64,000 nt of DNA from Negadavirga shengliensis (lineage in GTDB: Bacteria; Bacteroidota; Bacteroidia; Cytophagales; Cyclobacteriaceae). Made by a program: the position numbers and the translations under genes. Shown here one piece after another: positions 25,030 to 34,306 of this stretch. Position 1 is the first letter of the stretch. Each line of letters opens with the position of its first letter. The DNA is taken from the NCBI RefSeq assembly GCF_042652345.1, contig NZ_JBHSJJ010000009.1, positions 62,001-126,000 of the forward strand, given 5' to 3'. Below the pieces are notes generated by a model that ran no database searches, was not told the DNA's origin, and was given only the letters and a program-made list of their open reading frames with translations.

Positions 25030-26256
25030 TTATTCTTCTTGATCATTTGCCGCCCACACGTTAATAAAACCCTGGGGAAGTTCCAGCACTACCTTAAGGT
25101 TTTTATAGATTACTTCAAGGTCAAAATCCGCTGTCTCTTTGGCCAGCGAAACCTCTCCAATCAATTGATACGTGTCTGTTTTTCCAAACCGGAACTGGTT
25201 ACCAGGCGTTACCCAAACCAAAGCTTTCTCCCCTTTATCATAGGATCTCCAAGCCAATGTCAATTTCTTTCCTGCAAGTTTTCCCTGAAGTTCCGCAGCA
25301 AACGGCTCTCCCAACAAAGAAACGCCATCCAGTTCCATCGCATGGTTTTTGGGAATGCTGATGCCCATAAAAGCGGCGATGGTCGGAAAAATATCCACAA
25401 CCCCTGGCTGATTGTTAAAATGTTCATTGAATTTTTTGTTACTGACTATCCAAGTAGCCCTTTCTTCATCCGACTGGCCCCCATGATGAAAACCCCCGGT
25501 CTCCCTGCCATGGTCTGTAGTGATCACCACCAGCCAATCCTCATCAAAGGCTTGCATCCGCCTCTGGACAGCCTCCCAAATAAGGCCTACCTGTCTATCG
25601 GATGCCTGTATGGCCGCATCCATCTCAGGGCTTTCGCCAAACTTATGCCCCATGTCATCGGTATATTGCAGGTATACCCAAGTAAGATCAGGTCCCTTCT
25701 TATCGATATCCCGGGCGGCATACTCCGCCACCATCTGGTCTATTTCATGGATATACAGGCTTTGGTCATCATGCGGAAACCGGACAGTATCCAGTTCAAA
25801 CCCATCAAAATGATAGTCCAGCTGAAGATTTCCGGTTTCCGGCAGATTTTCGCCCACCAATTTGGTCCGGTTGTCCAACCAAGTTGAATAAACAGCGGTC
25901 GTTTTATCCGGATAATTGGCTTTAAAATGCCTGAAAATGGTCCAGTAATGATAATTCGGATGCCGGATGCTGTTGTCTTTCACATTATGTTTGTTTACCC
26001 AGGTACCGGTAAGCAGACTGTTATAGCCTACCGCGGATATGGTAGGTGTCTCTGAATAGCCCCCTCTCTGCCCTCCCACATAAGCGGCAGCATAGCCTCC
26101 GTCTTGTGAAATCCGGTCCATATTGGGGGTTGGGGCTGCCTCCAATAGAGGGCCGGGTATACCGTCCAGGATGATAAACACCGTTTTGCGCTGCTGGGCA
26201 TGAAGGTGGAAAGTGAAGAAAAAAGCAACCAAAATCAATAAAGAAATTCGTGTCAT
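25030..26256 (-). CDS. exported alkaline-phosphatase-fold phosphodiesterase
   Basis: 408 residues with a Sec signal (LLILVAFFFTFHLHAQ). Alkaline-phosphatase superfamily features of the nucleotide pyrophosphatase/phosphodiesterase (NPP) type: metal Asp in VFIILDGIPG, the nucleophile Thr/Ser region ETPTISAVGYNSLLTGTW with NKHNV, DDMGHKFGESPEMD (Asp and His ligands), and TTDHGRETGGFHHGG. It should hydrolyse phosphodiesters or phosphomonoesters, possibly phosphorylated glycans, in the periplasm. It is upstream of the DUF5916 gene in the same direction (75-base gap), so the two may be co-transcribed. Substrate not inferable. Confidence 0.9.
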   Translation of the reverse strand: MTRISLLILVAFFFTFHLHAQQRKTVFIILDGIPGPLLEAAPTPNMDRISQDGGYAAAYVGGQRGGYSETPTISAVGYNSLLTGTWVNKHNVKDNSIRHPNYHYWTIFRHFKANYPDKTTAVYSTWLDNRTKLVGENLPETGNLQLDYHFDGFELDTVRFPHDDQSLYIHEIDQMVAEYAARDIDKKGPDLTWVYLQYTDDMGHKFGESPEMDAAIQASDRQVGLIWEAVQRRMQAFDEDWLVVITTDHGRETGGFHHGGQSDEERATWIVSNKKFNEHFNNQPGVVDIFPTIAAFMGISIPKNHAMELDGVSLLGEPFAAELQGKLAGKKLTLAWRSYDKGEKALVWVTPGNQFRFGKTDTYQLIGEVSLAKETADFDLEVIYKNLKVVLELPQGFINVWAANDQEE

Positions 26257-26303
26257 ATTTTTTAATATGGATTAAATACAATGGCATTTGACTTATTAAA
26301 TTG

Positions 26304-26338
26304 CAGACCTTCCAGGTTTTTGAAACCTGGAAGGTCTG
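26304..26338. repeat. perfect 16-bp inverted repeat (REP-like hairpin)
   Basis: CAGACCTTCCAGGTTT (26304-26319) and AAACCTGGAAGGTCTG (26323-26338) are exact reverse complements around a 3-base loop TTG. The element lies just downstream of the minus-strand susD and upstream of the phosphodiesterase. From general knowledge, very similar AGACCTTCCAGGTTT hairpins are frequent in Bacteroidota intergenic DNA. It may also stop or stabilise susD transcripts. Confidence 0.75.
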
Positions 26339-26362
26339 ACTTTGATAGTAGGTTGGCGGAAT

Positions 26363-28153
26363 TTATTCCCATCCAAAAATCTGTTCAAGATTGGGGTTGA
26401 GAACGACTTGCTGTATAGGAACAGGCCGGTAATAATATTTAGGTTCCATAAATTGTCTTGGGGCAGTTTCGGTAACCAGGGTACCCCCATTGACCCCATT
26501 TCTCAAATATACGGTTACGTTATCATTTACGGTGCCTGCCCGGTAATAAATCAGTCTTTCTCCCAGAGAATTGGTTTCTTTTTGGGGGTCGGATGGTATA
26601 TTGCTGTCCTTGTCTATCAAAATGATATCTTCCACCCCATCTCCAGTCAGGTCATACTTGCCCAATCCAGGGAAGTACATGCCTTCGGGGATTCTTTCCA
26701 AAAGTTTTCCGGCTCCCCATCGCATCAAATCATCAAACCGGTATCCTTCCAGGGCAAACTCAACCCTTCTCTCCCGCCTGATTTCCAACAATACGCCGGT
26801 CATGGGACCGGAAACATTCGGATACTTTTCCATCAGTCTGGCATCAGGAGAACTGTTGGCCGCTGTAAGCTCCAGGGGGGGCATTCCCGCCCTGTTTCTC
26901 AGCCGATTGACGGAAGCATCCAGATCAGATTGGGTAAGGGTTCCCAGTTCGGCTTTTGCTTCGGCATAGGTCAGCAGCACTTCCGCATATCGCATCACCG
27001 GAAAATCAAGGCTGCCTATGTCCACATTATCGATGGTATTGTTATATCCTTTCTGCTGAAAGTATCCCGTAAAGTTTCTGTTCATCAAAGGGATAAACGG
27101 ACCCGGGTCAGGGGAACGCACCCAACCGGGATAAACCAACGTCTGGCTCAGCCTGGGATCACGATCCTGAAATTCCTCCACATACAGGAAAGTTTCATAT
27201 CCCGGAATATCTGTAAAACGTGATCCATCTCTCATCAGGTAGGTCTGCACCAAGTCTCTGGAAGGGGATTGCTCATAAGTTCCAAAGACCGTATAGTTGA
27301 TATTGCTGCTGCGGTCTTTGCTCACATCATGGGGATTCACCAGAATGATTTCAGGGTTGCCCACCAAATTCAGGCTGTTGAACAAGGTGGCATAGTCTCT
27401 CTCCGGATTACCTGTCTGATAGATGGAGAAATTGCCGGAGGCGATTATTTCCTGGGATACATCCTCCGCGATGGTCAAAAGAGCCTGCGCTGTCTCCTGT
27501 ATGTTCAATTCGGGATGGTATTTTCTGAAAGTGCCTTCATAAAGCGCCACACGCGCATACAAGGTTTTCACCGCCCAAATACCGGGGGTGCCGCTGGGTA
27601 CCTGTTCACGGACATGTGCGGCGGCAAATTCCAGGTCTTCCAGGATCCGCTGCATCACCAATGCCCTGGGGTCTCTGGGTTTATAAAGGGCTTCATCTGT
27701 AGGGGCAAGGAGCTCCCCATACCAGGGCAGGTCGGAATACCTTTTCACCATATTGAAGTAAAACCATGCTCTGTAAAATCTTGCCAGCCCCTCGAAATGG
27801 TTGATGGCTTCCTGACTTGCCTGGGCATTGGCGATGTTATCCAGAAAATAATTGATGTTCCTAAGCCTGGCCCAGTCCCATCCTGCTGTAATGTTTTGGG
27901 AATTGGGACTGCCTGTCATGATACTTTTTACTTCTATCGCCCCGGTAGTGGCGAGATTGTCGCTGCTCTGGTCCTGTTCGTACTGCCCCATGCCGGGTAA
28001 CTGCAGGAGACCGTTGACATAGAGTGCCAGGTCCTCTTCGGATTTGAAGAACTCCTCGGGGGCAATGGAAGTCTGTGGGTACCTGTCCATGAATCCGTCA
28101 TCACAGGATGTCAGAACAGACAGGATCAGTAAATATATATAAAGCCTTTTCAT
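26363..28153 (-). CDS. SusD/RagB surface glycan-binding lipoprotein (second pair)
   Basis: 596 residues from ATG 28153. An upstream in-frame ATG at 28177 would overlap susC and lengthen the signal unnaturally; the chosen start gives the lipobox VLTSC with Cys17. SusD features include NHFEGLARFYRAWFYFNMVKRYSDLPWYG, FPVMRYAEVLLTYAEAKAELG and LEIRRERRVEFALEGYRFDDLMRWGAG, with a final PVPIQQVVLNPNLEQ. It caps the SusC channel encoded 13 bases upstream. Relative to the other two SusD proteins it is longer, with a C-terminal insert (GLGKYDLTGDGVEDIILIDKD) resembling an FG-GAP-type calcium loop. Confidence 0.95.
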   Translation of the reverse strand: MKRLYIYLLILSVLTSCDDGFMDRYPQTSIAPEEFFKSEEDLALYVNGLLQLPGMGQYEQDQSSDNLATTGAIEVKSIMTGSPNSQNITAGWDWARLRNINYFLDNIANAQASQEAINHFEGLARFYRAWFYFNMVKRYSDLPWYGELLAPTDEALYKPRDPRALVMQRILEDLEFAAAHVREQVPSGTPGIWAVKTLYARVALYEGTFRKYHPELNIQETAQALLTIAEDVSQEIIASGNFSIYQTGNPERDYATLFNSLNLVGNPEIILVNPHDVSKDRSSNINYTVFGTYEQSPSRDLVQTYLMRDGSRFTDIPGYETFLYVEEFQDRDPRLSQTLVYPGWVRSPDPGPFIPLMNRNFTGYFQQKGYNNTIDNVDIGSLDFPVMRYAEVLLTYAEAKAELGTLTQSDLDASVNRLRNRAGMPPLELTAANSSPDARLMEKYPNVSGPMTGVLLEIRRERRVEFALEGYRFDDLMRWGAGKLLERIPEGMYFPGLGKYDLTGDGVEDIILIDKDSNIPSDPQKETNSLGERLIYYRAGTVNDNVTVYLRNGVNGGTLVTETAPRQFMEPKYYYRPVPIQQVVLNPNLEQIFGWE

Positions 28154-28166
28154 AGTATCTGTATTT

Positions 28167-31100
28167 TTATAAGTCAATATTCAATCCGAACGAATACCTC
28201 CTTTGAAAGGGGTAAGACCAACTGTAACCGTTGTTCACGCTTTCCGGATCCACAAACTGTTTGATGGCTGAAAACTCATACAGGTTTTCTCCGGTGGCAA
28301 AAATCCGGATACGCCGGGCCTTGATCCTTCTTGCAAGCTCTGTAGGCAAAGAATAACCTATGGAAAGGTTTTTCACCCTCACATAAGCCGCATTCAGCAA
28401 ATATTCCGTCTGGGGAATATCCAGCCCTGAGCCATAGTTGTTGTCAGCAAGCCAGGCTTGGAGAACCGGATACCTGGAATCAAGGTTAACATCGGCCAGG
28501 CCTGCATCCAGGTACGCACGGCTGTGCATGGCCCTTAACTGCTCATTATCAGCCTCTCCCCTGTAAAAATCCAGGTTCCAAGGGTATATGTTGGCATATG
28601 GCTGCTGATAAGGTCCCCAAAACAGGTAATGTCTGGGGTAATAATCCTGCCGGCCGACCCCCTGCAAAAACAGGGAAAAATCGAAGCCGTTCCAGGACAG
28701 GTCTATATTCGCTCCCAACTGATAACGGGGACGGCTATTGCCAATTACGGTCAGGTCTCTTGGGTCCTGTTCCGAAAGCCCTCTTTCTATTTTTCCATCA
28801 CCGTTTAAATCCACATATTTAGGCCATCCGGGTACGATATCAAGCGCGCCCCAAGGGATGATCGCTGACTGGTCAAGCTGACTGATTTCATCCTCGTTTC
28901 TGAAAAGCCCATCATTTATCAGACCCCAAATTTCACCAATTTCCTGCCCCACTCTGAAATTCTCTACCGTTTCTCCATTTTTGATCCTAGAAAACAGCTT
29001 TTGTTCATTTTCAAAGCTGGTAATCCAAGAGCGGGAATCCGCTACAAACAACCGAGTGGTTAACTGCACAGGTTTGTCGGACCTGCCGAATTGATTCCGG
29101 TAGGACAATGAAACCTCCCATCCTTTCGTCTGCAAATCGGCCGCATTCTGCTGAGGAGGGGAAGTCCCCAACACTCCCGGCAGTTCCACGGGATCGGTAA
29201 GCATGCCTTTGGTGTTCCTGATGAAGTAATCAAACGACGCAAAAAACCTGTCATCCCAAAAACCCACATCCGCTCCGAAATTGGTGGTGACCACCCTCTC
29301 CCAGGTATAATAATAGGGATCAACGGCCAGCTGAGGGGCAGAAGAAATGACCACTTGCCTGTCTCCCCCTATCAGATAGTTGGAAAACTGGGTCGGTAAG
29401 GCCTGAATGTAGCCGAAATCAGCAACGTTCTGATTGCCAAGACTCCCGTAAGAAGACCTTAATTTGACGGTCGGCGATGATGTCATCCCAACATCTTGGA
29501 AAAATCTCTCGTCACTGATGATCCATGCTCCTGAAATGGATGGAAAGAATCCCCATCGATTGGAACTGGGAAACCTGGAAGAACCATCATAGCGGCCATT
29601 GAATTCCAAAATATACCGGTCCAGCAGGGTGTAATTGGCCCTGCCAAAAAGACTTCTTGTCGCAAAGGAACTGTAAGCCGGGGTAATAAAGGAGTCGCCC
29701 GTGGTCAAGCCCATATAAGGAAGAGATGAAGAAATCAAGACCCTCCTCTCCGCCTGTACGGAAGATAATACATAACTTTCCTGATTATAGCCAGCGAGAA
29801 GATTGACGGTATGAGCCCCCATCTTTTTGGTATAATTCCCATACAGATCCAAGATCGTGTTCTGTAAAGTCTCATTTCTTTCAACCACAGCGCCATCCCC
29901 TCCTTCCATTCTGACATCCTCCGGCCCAAAACCTATCTCAAACTTCCGCCTGTCCCAATGGTATTTCCATTGTTCCCTCTTAAAACTTGCGTTTCCGGTA
30001 ATGGAAAGGTCGCCGTTCAAAAAGGTGCCCGTGCCTCTTATGATGTTGTGAAACCCGAACATGTCTTCCTTGTTTCTGCCACCGTCTGAGAGTCGGGCGG
30101 CCAATCTTCCGGCTCCGGTGTTGGCCCAGGTTCCATCGGGATTTTTTGCCACTTCAATTGGGGTCAGGTAATAAATATCAGTGATGGTAGTAGTAGGATC
30201 CGCCCTTTCCGTCTGATAAATGTTCAGGTTGTTGTCCACCTTTAGCCACTTTTTAGGTAAAGCAGAGACCCTGGCCCTAAGGGAATACCTGTCCCAATGA
30301 TCCGGCGCCAATTTGTTCATTCCGTTTTCCTTGGTATAGTCTCCGGACAAATAATAGGTAATGGGCATATTGTCAACATTGGCGCTCCCGCTGATGGCCA
30401 GGCTTTGATTGGTGGAAAAACTTGCCGGATTAAAAAAGTAATCATACCAATCATTATTACCCATATAAGCCCAGCGGTTGGGGTCATTCGGATCGATTCT
30501 CACATCTTCTACAGATGGATTTTCTGATCTTTCCTTGGCCCACTGGTAATGAAAATCATTAAAATTGATATAATTCCAAGGGGTATTGCTGGTGGACTGA
30601 TCCATGACCCGGGAATAAATATAAGGGTCGGTTACCGGCTGTGGTAACACGGTGGGTCTTCCCCAGGTAAAATTGCTGTTATAACTGACAAGCTGGGTTG
30701 TCCCACCTTGTTTCGTGGTGATCAAGACCACGCCAAATGCCGCCCTGGCGCCGTAAATGGCAGCAGAAGCCGCATCCCGAAGTACTGAAAACGATTCGAT
30801 ATCCGCGGGATTCAATCGCAGCAAGTCCTCATATCTACCCGCTACACCGTCAATGACAATAAGGGGTCCGCCTCCGTTGATCGACGTAAACCCACGGATA
30901 TTGATATCGGGCACCGTGCCTGGCCTTCCACCCGAGTAGGTGATATTCAAACCCGGACTTACACCCTGCAGGCCCTGCATGACGTTGGCCACGGGCCGGT
31001 TGATAATCTGTTCCCCCGATACCTGGTCTACAGCTCCCGTGAGGTTGATCTTTTTCTGGGTGCCGTAACCTACCACGACCACCTGTTCCAATAGTGTCTC

Positions 31101-31427
31101 CTCCGGCATCAAGGTAACATCAATGGTGGTTCTGTCGCCCACGACCAGGGTTTGTGTTTCGAAACCGATAAACGAATAAACCAATTCGGCTTCCGGCGAC
31201 GCTACCTGGATACTGTATAGCCCGTCAATATCCGTAATGCTGACATTGGTAGCGCCTTTTTGGTAAACAGAAACCCCTGGTAAAGGCAGGCCTTCCGCAC
31301 CATCCGTGACGGCGCCTGATACCGTTACCTGTGCCTGGGCTGTCATCATGTTGATCAGAAGCAACGCCATGCATTGCAAGAGTCCCCGGCTTCCGATCTT
31401 TCTTAAGCGAAGTAAATGTGTTTTCAT
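28167..31427 (-). CDS. SusC/RagA TonB-dependent receptor (second pair)
   Basis: 1086 residues. Signal peptide to about residue 33, carboxypeptidase-regulatory-like domain (VTVSGAVTDGAEGLPLPGVSV...), TonB-box/plug start EQVVVVGYGTQKKINLTG near 115, plug with NRPVANVMQGLQGVSPGLNI and VIDGVAG, then the barrel ending NIDL. It has no STN domain, so it is not tied to a FecR/ECF switch. Instead its promoter region faces a TetR gene. It imports a ligand with the SusD encoded 13 bases downstream. Confidence 0.96.
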   Translation of the reverse strand: MKTHLLRLRKIGSRGLLQCMALLLINMMTAQAQVTVSGAVTDGAEGLPLPGVSVYQKGATNVSITDIDGLYSIQVASPEAELVYSFIGFETQTLVVGDRTTIDVTLMPEETLLEQVVVVGYGTQKKINLTGAVDQVSGEQIINRPVANVMQGLQGVSPGLNITYSGGRPGTVPDINIRGFTSINGGGPLIVIDGVAGRYEDLLRLNPADIESFSVLRDAASAAIYGARAAFGVVLITTKQGGTTQLVSYNSNFTWGRPTVLPQPVTDPYIYSRVMDQSTSNTPWNYINFNDFHYQWAKERSENPSVEDVRIDPNDPNRWAYMGNNDWYDYFFNPASFSTNQSLAISGSANVDNMPITYYLSGDYTKENGMNKLAPDHWDRYSLRARVSALPKKWLKVDNNLNIYQTERADPTTTITDIYYLTPIEVAKNPDGTWANTGAGRLAARLSDGGRNKEDMFGFHNIIRGTGTFLNGDLSITGNASFKREQWKYHWDRRKFEIGFGPEDVRMEGGDGAVVERNETLQNTILDLYGNYTKKMGAHTVNLLAGYNQESYVLSSVQAERRVLISSSLPYMGLTTGDSFITPAYSSFATRSLFGRANYTLLDRYILEFNGRYDGSSRFPSSNRWGFFPSISGAWIISDERFFQDVGMTSSPTVKLRSSYGSLGNQNVADFGYIQALPTQFSNYLIGGDRQVVISSAPQLAVDPYYYTWERVVTTNFGADVGFWDDRFFASFDYFIRNTKGMLTDPVELPGVLGTSPPQQNAADLQTKGWEVSLSYRNQFGRSDKPVQLTTRLFVADSRSWITSFENEQKLFSRIKNGETVENFRVGQEIGEIWGLINDGLFRNEDEISQLDQSAIIPWGALDIVPGWPKYVDLNGDGKIERGLSEQDPRDLTVIGNSRPRYQLGANIDLSWNGFDFSLFLQGVGRQDYYPRHYLFWGPYQQPYANIYPWNLDFYRGEADNEQLRAMHSRAYLDAGLADVNLDSRYPVLQAWLADNNYGSGLDIPQTEYLLNAAYVRVKNLSIGYSLPTELARRIKARRIRIFATGENLYEFSAIKQFVDPESVNNGYSWSYPFQRRYSFGLNIDL

Positions 31428-31620
31428 ATATTAGTAAAAGAGAAGTGAACACTGATAATGAATATCATGCAAATTAAAACAGGATTGTTACTTGAATATT
31501 AACCAATTATTAGCAAATATTTATTGAACATTCATTCAATATTAAATAATTTAATTGTAAATTCAAATGGTAATTAATTACTAATTTTTAATTATTTTTG
31601 ATTTTTAATTTTATAATATT
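31428..31620. promoter_or_regulatory. divergent susC / tetR control region
   Basis: This very AT-rich region of 193 bases separates susC (left) from tetR (right). Two candidate operators stand out: TATTGAA-N6-TTCAATA (31522-31541, perfect 7-bp arms) and the 12-bp palindrome GTAATTAATTAC (31570-31581). On the minus strand a near-consensus promoter for susC can be read: TTTG (31564-31567), a 19-base spacer, and TAATATTG (31537-31544, one mismatch to TAnnTTTG), with the -7 box overlapping the first operator. TetR repression of both genes is the simple model; binding is inferred. Confidence 0.5.
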
Positions 31621-32220
31621 ATGAAAAAAAAGATCAGAGACGTAAGAAAAACCGAGATCATTGAAGGTTTTTATGAGCTTTGTAAAAAAGACGGTTTGGA
31701 GAATACATCCATTGCCAAAATCGGCAAGTATCTGGGGATGCCTCCCAGTCTCATCATGCACTATTTCCCCAACAAAAGACTGCTCATTCTTGCTTTGATT
31801 GATTATATTTTAAAACATTACCAGTTGATTTACGAGCCCTTGTTGGAAAAATTCAAGGACGGAAGAAAAGTGGATTCGGAAGTTCTGGTCGGCAGGTTAT
31901 TTTCCAGGGAATGGAACCTGCTCTTTGATGATGGGGTGTTTTACAGCTGCTATGCCTTGATTTTCAGGGATCCCACCATCAAAGAGGAATACAGAAAACT
32001 CCATTTAGAGTTGAGGAAAACCCTGCAGGAAATCCTTGACAAGGATGAGTACCTCAGAAAAGCAGACACGGCAGCGCTTTCAGAGAAAATATTCGTCATT
32101 ATTGAAGGGGCCTATTATTACCTTTCCATGATTGAAGACGCTAAGGAGTATGAAGAAAAGCTGAACCATTTCAAGGAACAGGCTTATGATCTCTTGCGGC
32201 TGGAGCTTTTGCCGAATTGA
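31621..32220 (+). CDS. TetR/AcrR-family regulator
   Basis: 199 residues. The N-terminal 60 form the TetR helix-turn-helix (RKTEIIEGFYELCKKDGLENTSIAKIGKYLGMPPSLIMHYFPNKRLLILALIDYIL); the rest is the helical ligand-binding and dimer domain. Divergent to susC with palindromes in between, it most likely controls the susCD pair and itself. TetR control of a Sus locus is less common than ECF/FecR, HTCS or AraC control. Its last 37 bases overlap the 3' end of the convergent CBU_0592-type gene. Confidence 0.92.
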   Translation: MKKKIRDVRKTEIIEGFYELCKKDGLENTSIAKIGKYLGMPPSLIMHYFPNKRLLILALIDYILKHYQLIYEPLLEKFKDGRKVDSEVLVGRLFSREWNLLFDDGVFYSCYALIFRDPTIKEEYRKLHLELRKTLQEILDKDEYLRKADTAALSEKIFVIIEGAYYYLSMIEDAKEYEEKLNHFKEQAYDLLRLELLPN

Positions 32221-32435
32221 TATAAAGCCATGATGGCTATTGAGGCCCATACCCCATTTACCAGAATATTGGCATTGTCCCGAAAATGAAGCGCATTGAT
32301 AATCAAGCTCATCGCACCCATAAGATTGAGCAGGTGATATGTCGTGCTTTCCTGTCTTAACCTTCCTTTTGACAATAAATAATAGGAAACGATAAAAAAG
32401 AAAGCCCCAAACCAGCCGATAATTTCATAAAGCAT
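32184..32435 (-). CDS. CBU_0592-type small membrane protein
   Basis: 83 residues with three hydrophobic segments (IIGWFGAFFFIVSYYLLSKG; YHLLNLMGAMSLIINALHF; ILVNGVWASIAIMALYQF). The pattern W-GA---V-YYLLS-G and NL-GA--L--NA---R matches the small CBU_0592 family found across bacteria; function unknown. The gene converges with tetR and its 3' end overlaps it by 37 bases on the opposite strand. Confidence 0.85.
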   Translation of the reverse strand: MLYEIIGWFGAFFFIVSYYLLSKGRLRQESTTYHLLNLMGAMSLIINALHFRDNANILVNGVWASIAIMALYQFGKSSSRKRS

Positions 32436-32589
32436 TTTGCTGTTTTTTTGTTAAACCTGGTATTGAATTACCCGCCCAATACCGTTTTTTATTTGGCCAA
32501 GCCGCAATATTATCAATATTAATTAAACTTGGTTGCCCGTTCCATGATTTTATTTAATTTTAGCCCACTTATCGAACCATAAAATACTC

Positions 32590-34296
32590 ATGAGCAACCT
32601 GAACATCAAAGCCAAATCCGAAAATACTTTTGACGCCATCGTTGTGGGATCGGGAGTAAGTGGAGGATTCACGGCGAAGGAACTTTGTGAAAAAGGCTTG
32701 AAAACCCTGGTGTTGGAAAGAGGCAGAATGGTCACCCATCTGGAAGATTACCCCACCATGAACAAAGACCCCTGGGATTTCAATTATCAAAAAAGACTGA
32801 CCAACAAAGAAAGGGAAGATCATTATGTTCAAATCCGGAGCGGCTTTATCAGCGAGGAAAACAAGCATTTCTACCATAATGATAAAGCGGATCCGTACGA
32901 GGAAAAGCAGCGTTTCGACTGGATCAGGGCCGATGTAGTGGGCGGAAGGTCTCTGATATGGGGACGGCAGTGTTACCGTTGGTCTGACCTTGATTTTGAG
33001 GCCAATGCCAAAGAAGGTATCGGCGTGGATTGGCCCATCCGGTACAAGGATCTGGCACCGTGGTATGATTATGTGGAAAGATATGTGGGCGTATCCGGAG
33101 AACCTTTGGGACTCTCCCACCTGCCAGACGGACAATACCTCCCTCCCATGGAAATGAACTGCCTGGAAAAACACATCAAAAAAGAGATTGAAAGCAAATT
33201 TCCAAACCGCTATATGACCATCGGCCGTGTGGCCAACCTGACCGTACCCCATAATGGCCGGGGAGCTTGCCAATCCCGTAACCGTTGTGCCAGAGGATGT
33301 CCGTATGGGGCATATTACAGTAGCGTATCGGTGGCATTACCTGACGCTGCCAAAACCGGAAACCTGACACTGAGGCCACACTCCATGGTCCATTCGGTAA
33401 TTTATGATGAAGGCTCAGGCAAAGCCACCGGCGTAAGGATCGTGGACAGGGAGTCCAAAGAGATGATTGAATATCATGCCGGACTCATCTTTCTCAATGC
33501 CTCGGCACCGGGTACCGCCGCCATTTTGCTCAATTCTATTTCCAACCGCTACCCCGATGGCCTCGGAAACGACAGCGGAGAACTGGGACACAATATCATG
33601 GACCACCATTATAGGCTGGGAGCGTCCGGTACTTATGAGGGTTTTGAAGATGAATATTATAGGGGCCGCCGGCCAAACGGTATCTATATACCCCGCTTCA
33701 GGAACATCAATGCAGCCACCAGTACCAAGGAATTTTTACGCGGCTATGGTTATCAAGGAAGTGCTGGCAGGTTGAGTTTTAGCCGGGGCGCCAATGACAA
33801 AAACTTCGGGGCAGCTTTCAAAGACAGCCTGGTTCAGGCCGGTCCGTGGACTTTTGGCATGACTGGGTTTGGGGAAATTCTTCCCTATCACGAAAACCGC
33901 ATGTATTTGGATCATGACCAACCTGACGAGTGGGGTTTGCCCAAAATGGTTTTTGATGCCAGTTATAAAGAGAATGAAACCGTCATGCGCGAATATATCA
34001 AAAACGACGCGGCTGAAATGCTGGAAGCTGCAGGCTTGAAAAACGTGGCTACTTTTGACGCCGGTGGGGCCATCGGTGTGGGTGTCCATGAAATGGGTAC
34101 GGCACGGATGGGAAGGGACCCTAAAACATCCGTATTAAATGCCCATAACCAAGTCCATGGGATACCTAATTTGTTTGTAACGGACGGGTCCTGTATGACC
34201 TCTTCTGGCACGCAAAACCCCTCCATCACTTACTTGGCCCTTTCTGCCAGGGCAGTTGATTTTGCCACCACAGAAATGAAACGCAAAAACCTTTAA
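32590..34296 (+). CDS. GMC-family FAD oxidoreductase (glucoside 3-dehydrogenase-like)
   Basis: 568 residues. N-terminal FAD-binding motif VVGSGVSGG (about 17-25) and VLERGRM, a conserved Cys-rich stretch CQSRNRCARGCPYGAY, and the C-terminal active site: H500 in GVHEMGTARM and N543 in GTQNPSITYLALS. There is no signal peptide. The next gene is a Tat-bearing gluconate-2-dehydrogenase-subunit-3-like protein, the same arrangement as known bacterial glucoside 3-dehydrogenases, in which the flavin subunit is thought to be exported by riding on the small subunit. Predicted reaction: oxidation of a sugar hydroxyl, probably C3, in the periplasm. Exact substrate unknown. Confidence 0.88.
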   Translation: MSNLNIKAKSENTFDAIVVGSGVSGGFTAKELCEKGLKTLVLERGRMVTHLEDYPTMNKDPWDFNYQKRLTNKEREDHYVQIRSGFISEENKHFYHNDKADPYEEKQRFDWIRADVVGGRSLIWGRQCYRWSDLDFEANAKEGIGVDWPIRYKDLAPWYDYVERYVGVSGEPLGLSHLPDGQYLPPMEMNCLEKHIKKEIESKFPNRYMTIGRVANLTVPHNGRGACQSRNRCARGCPYGAYYSSVSVALPDAAKTGNLTLRPHSMVHSVIYDEGSGKATGVRIVDRESKEMIEYHAGLIFLNASAPGTAAILLNSISNRYPDGLGNDSGELGHNIMDHHYRLGASGTYEGFEDEYYRGRRPNGIYIPRFRNINAATSTKEFLRGYGYQGSAGRLSFSRGANDKNFGAAFKDSLVQAGPWTFGMTGFGEILPYHENRMYLDHDQPDEWGLPKMVFDASYKENETVMREYIKNDAAEMLEAAGLKNVATFDAGGAIGVGVHEMGTARMGRDPKTSVLNAHNQVHGIPNLFVTDGSCMTSSGTQNPSITYLALSARAVDFATTEMKRKNL

Positions 34297-34306
34297 TTAT
34301 CCGACC

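Noticed and set aside
26342..27223. Open frame of about 290 codons on the plus strand inside susD
   Set aside because: Fully covered by the SusD coding sequence on the minus strand, with conserved SusD motifs; low-complexity, low-plausibility peptide.
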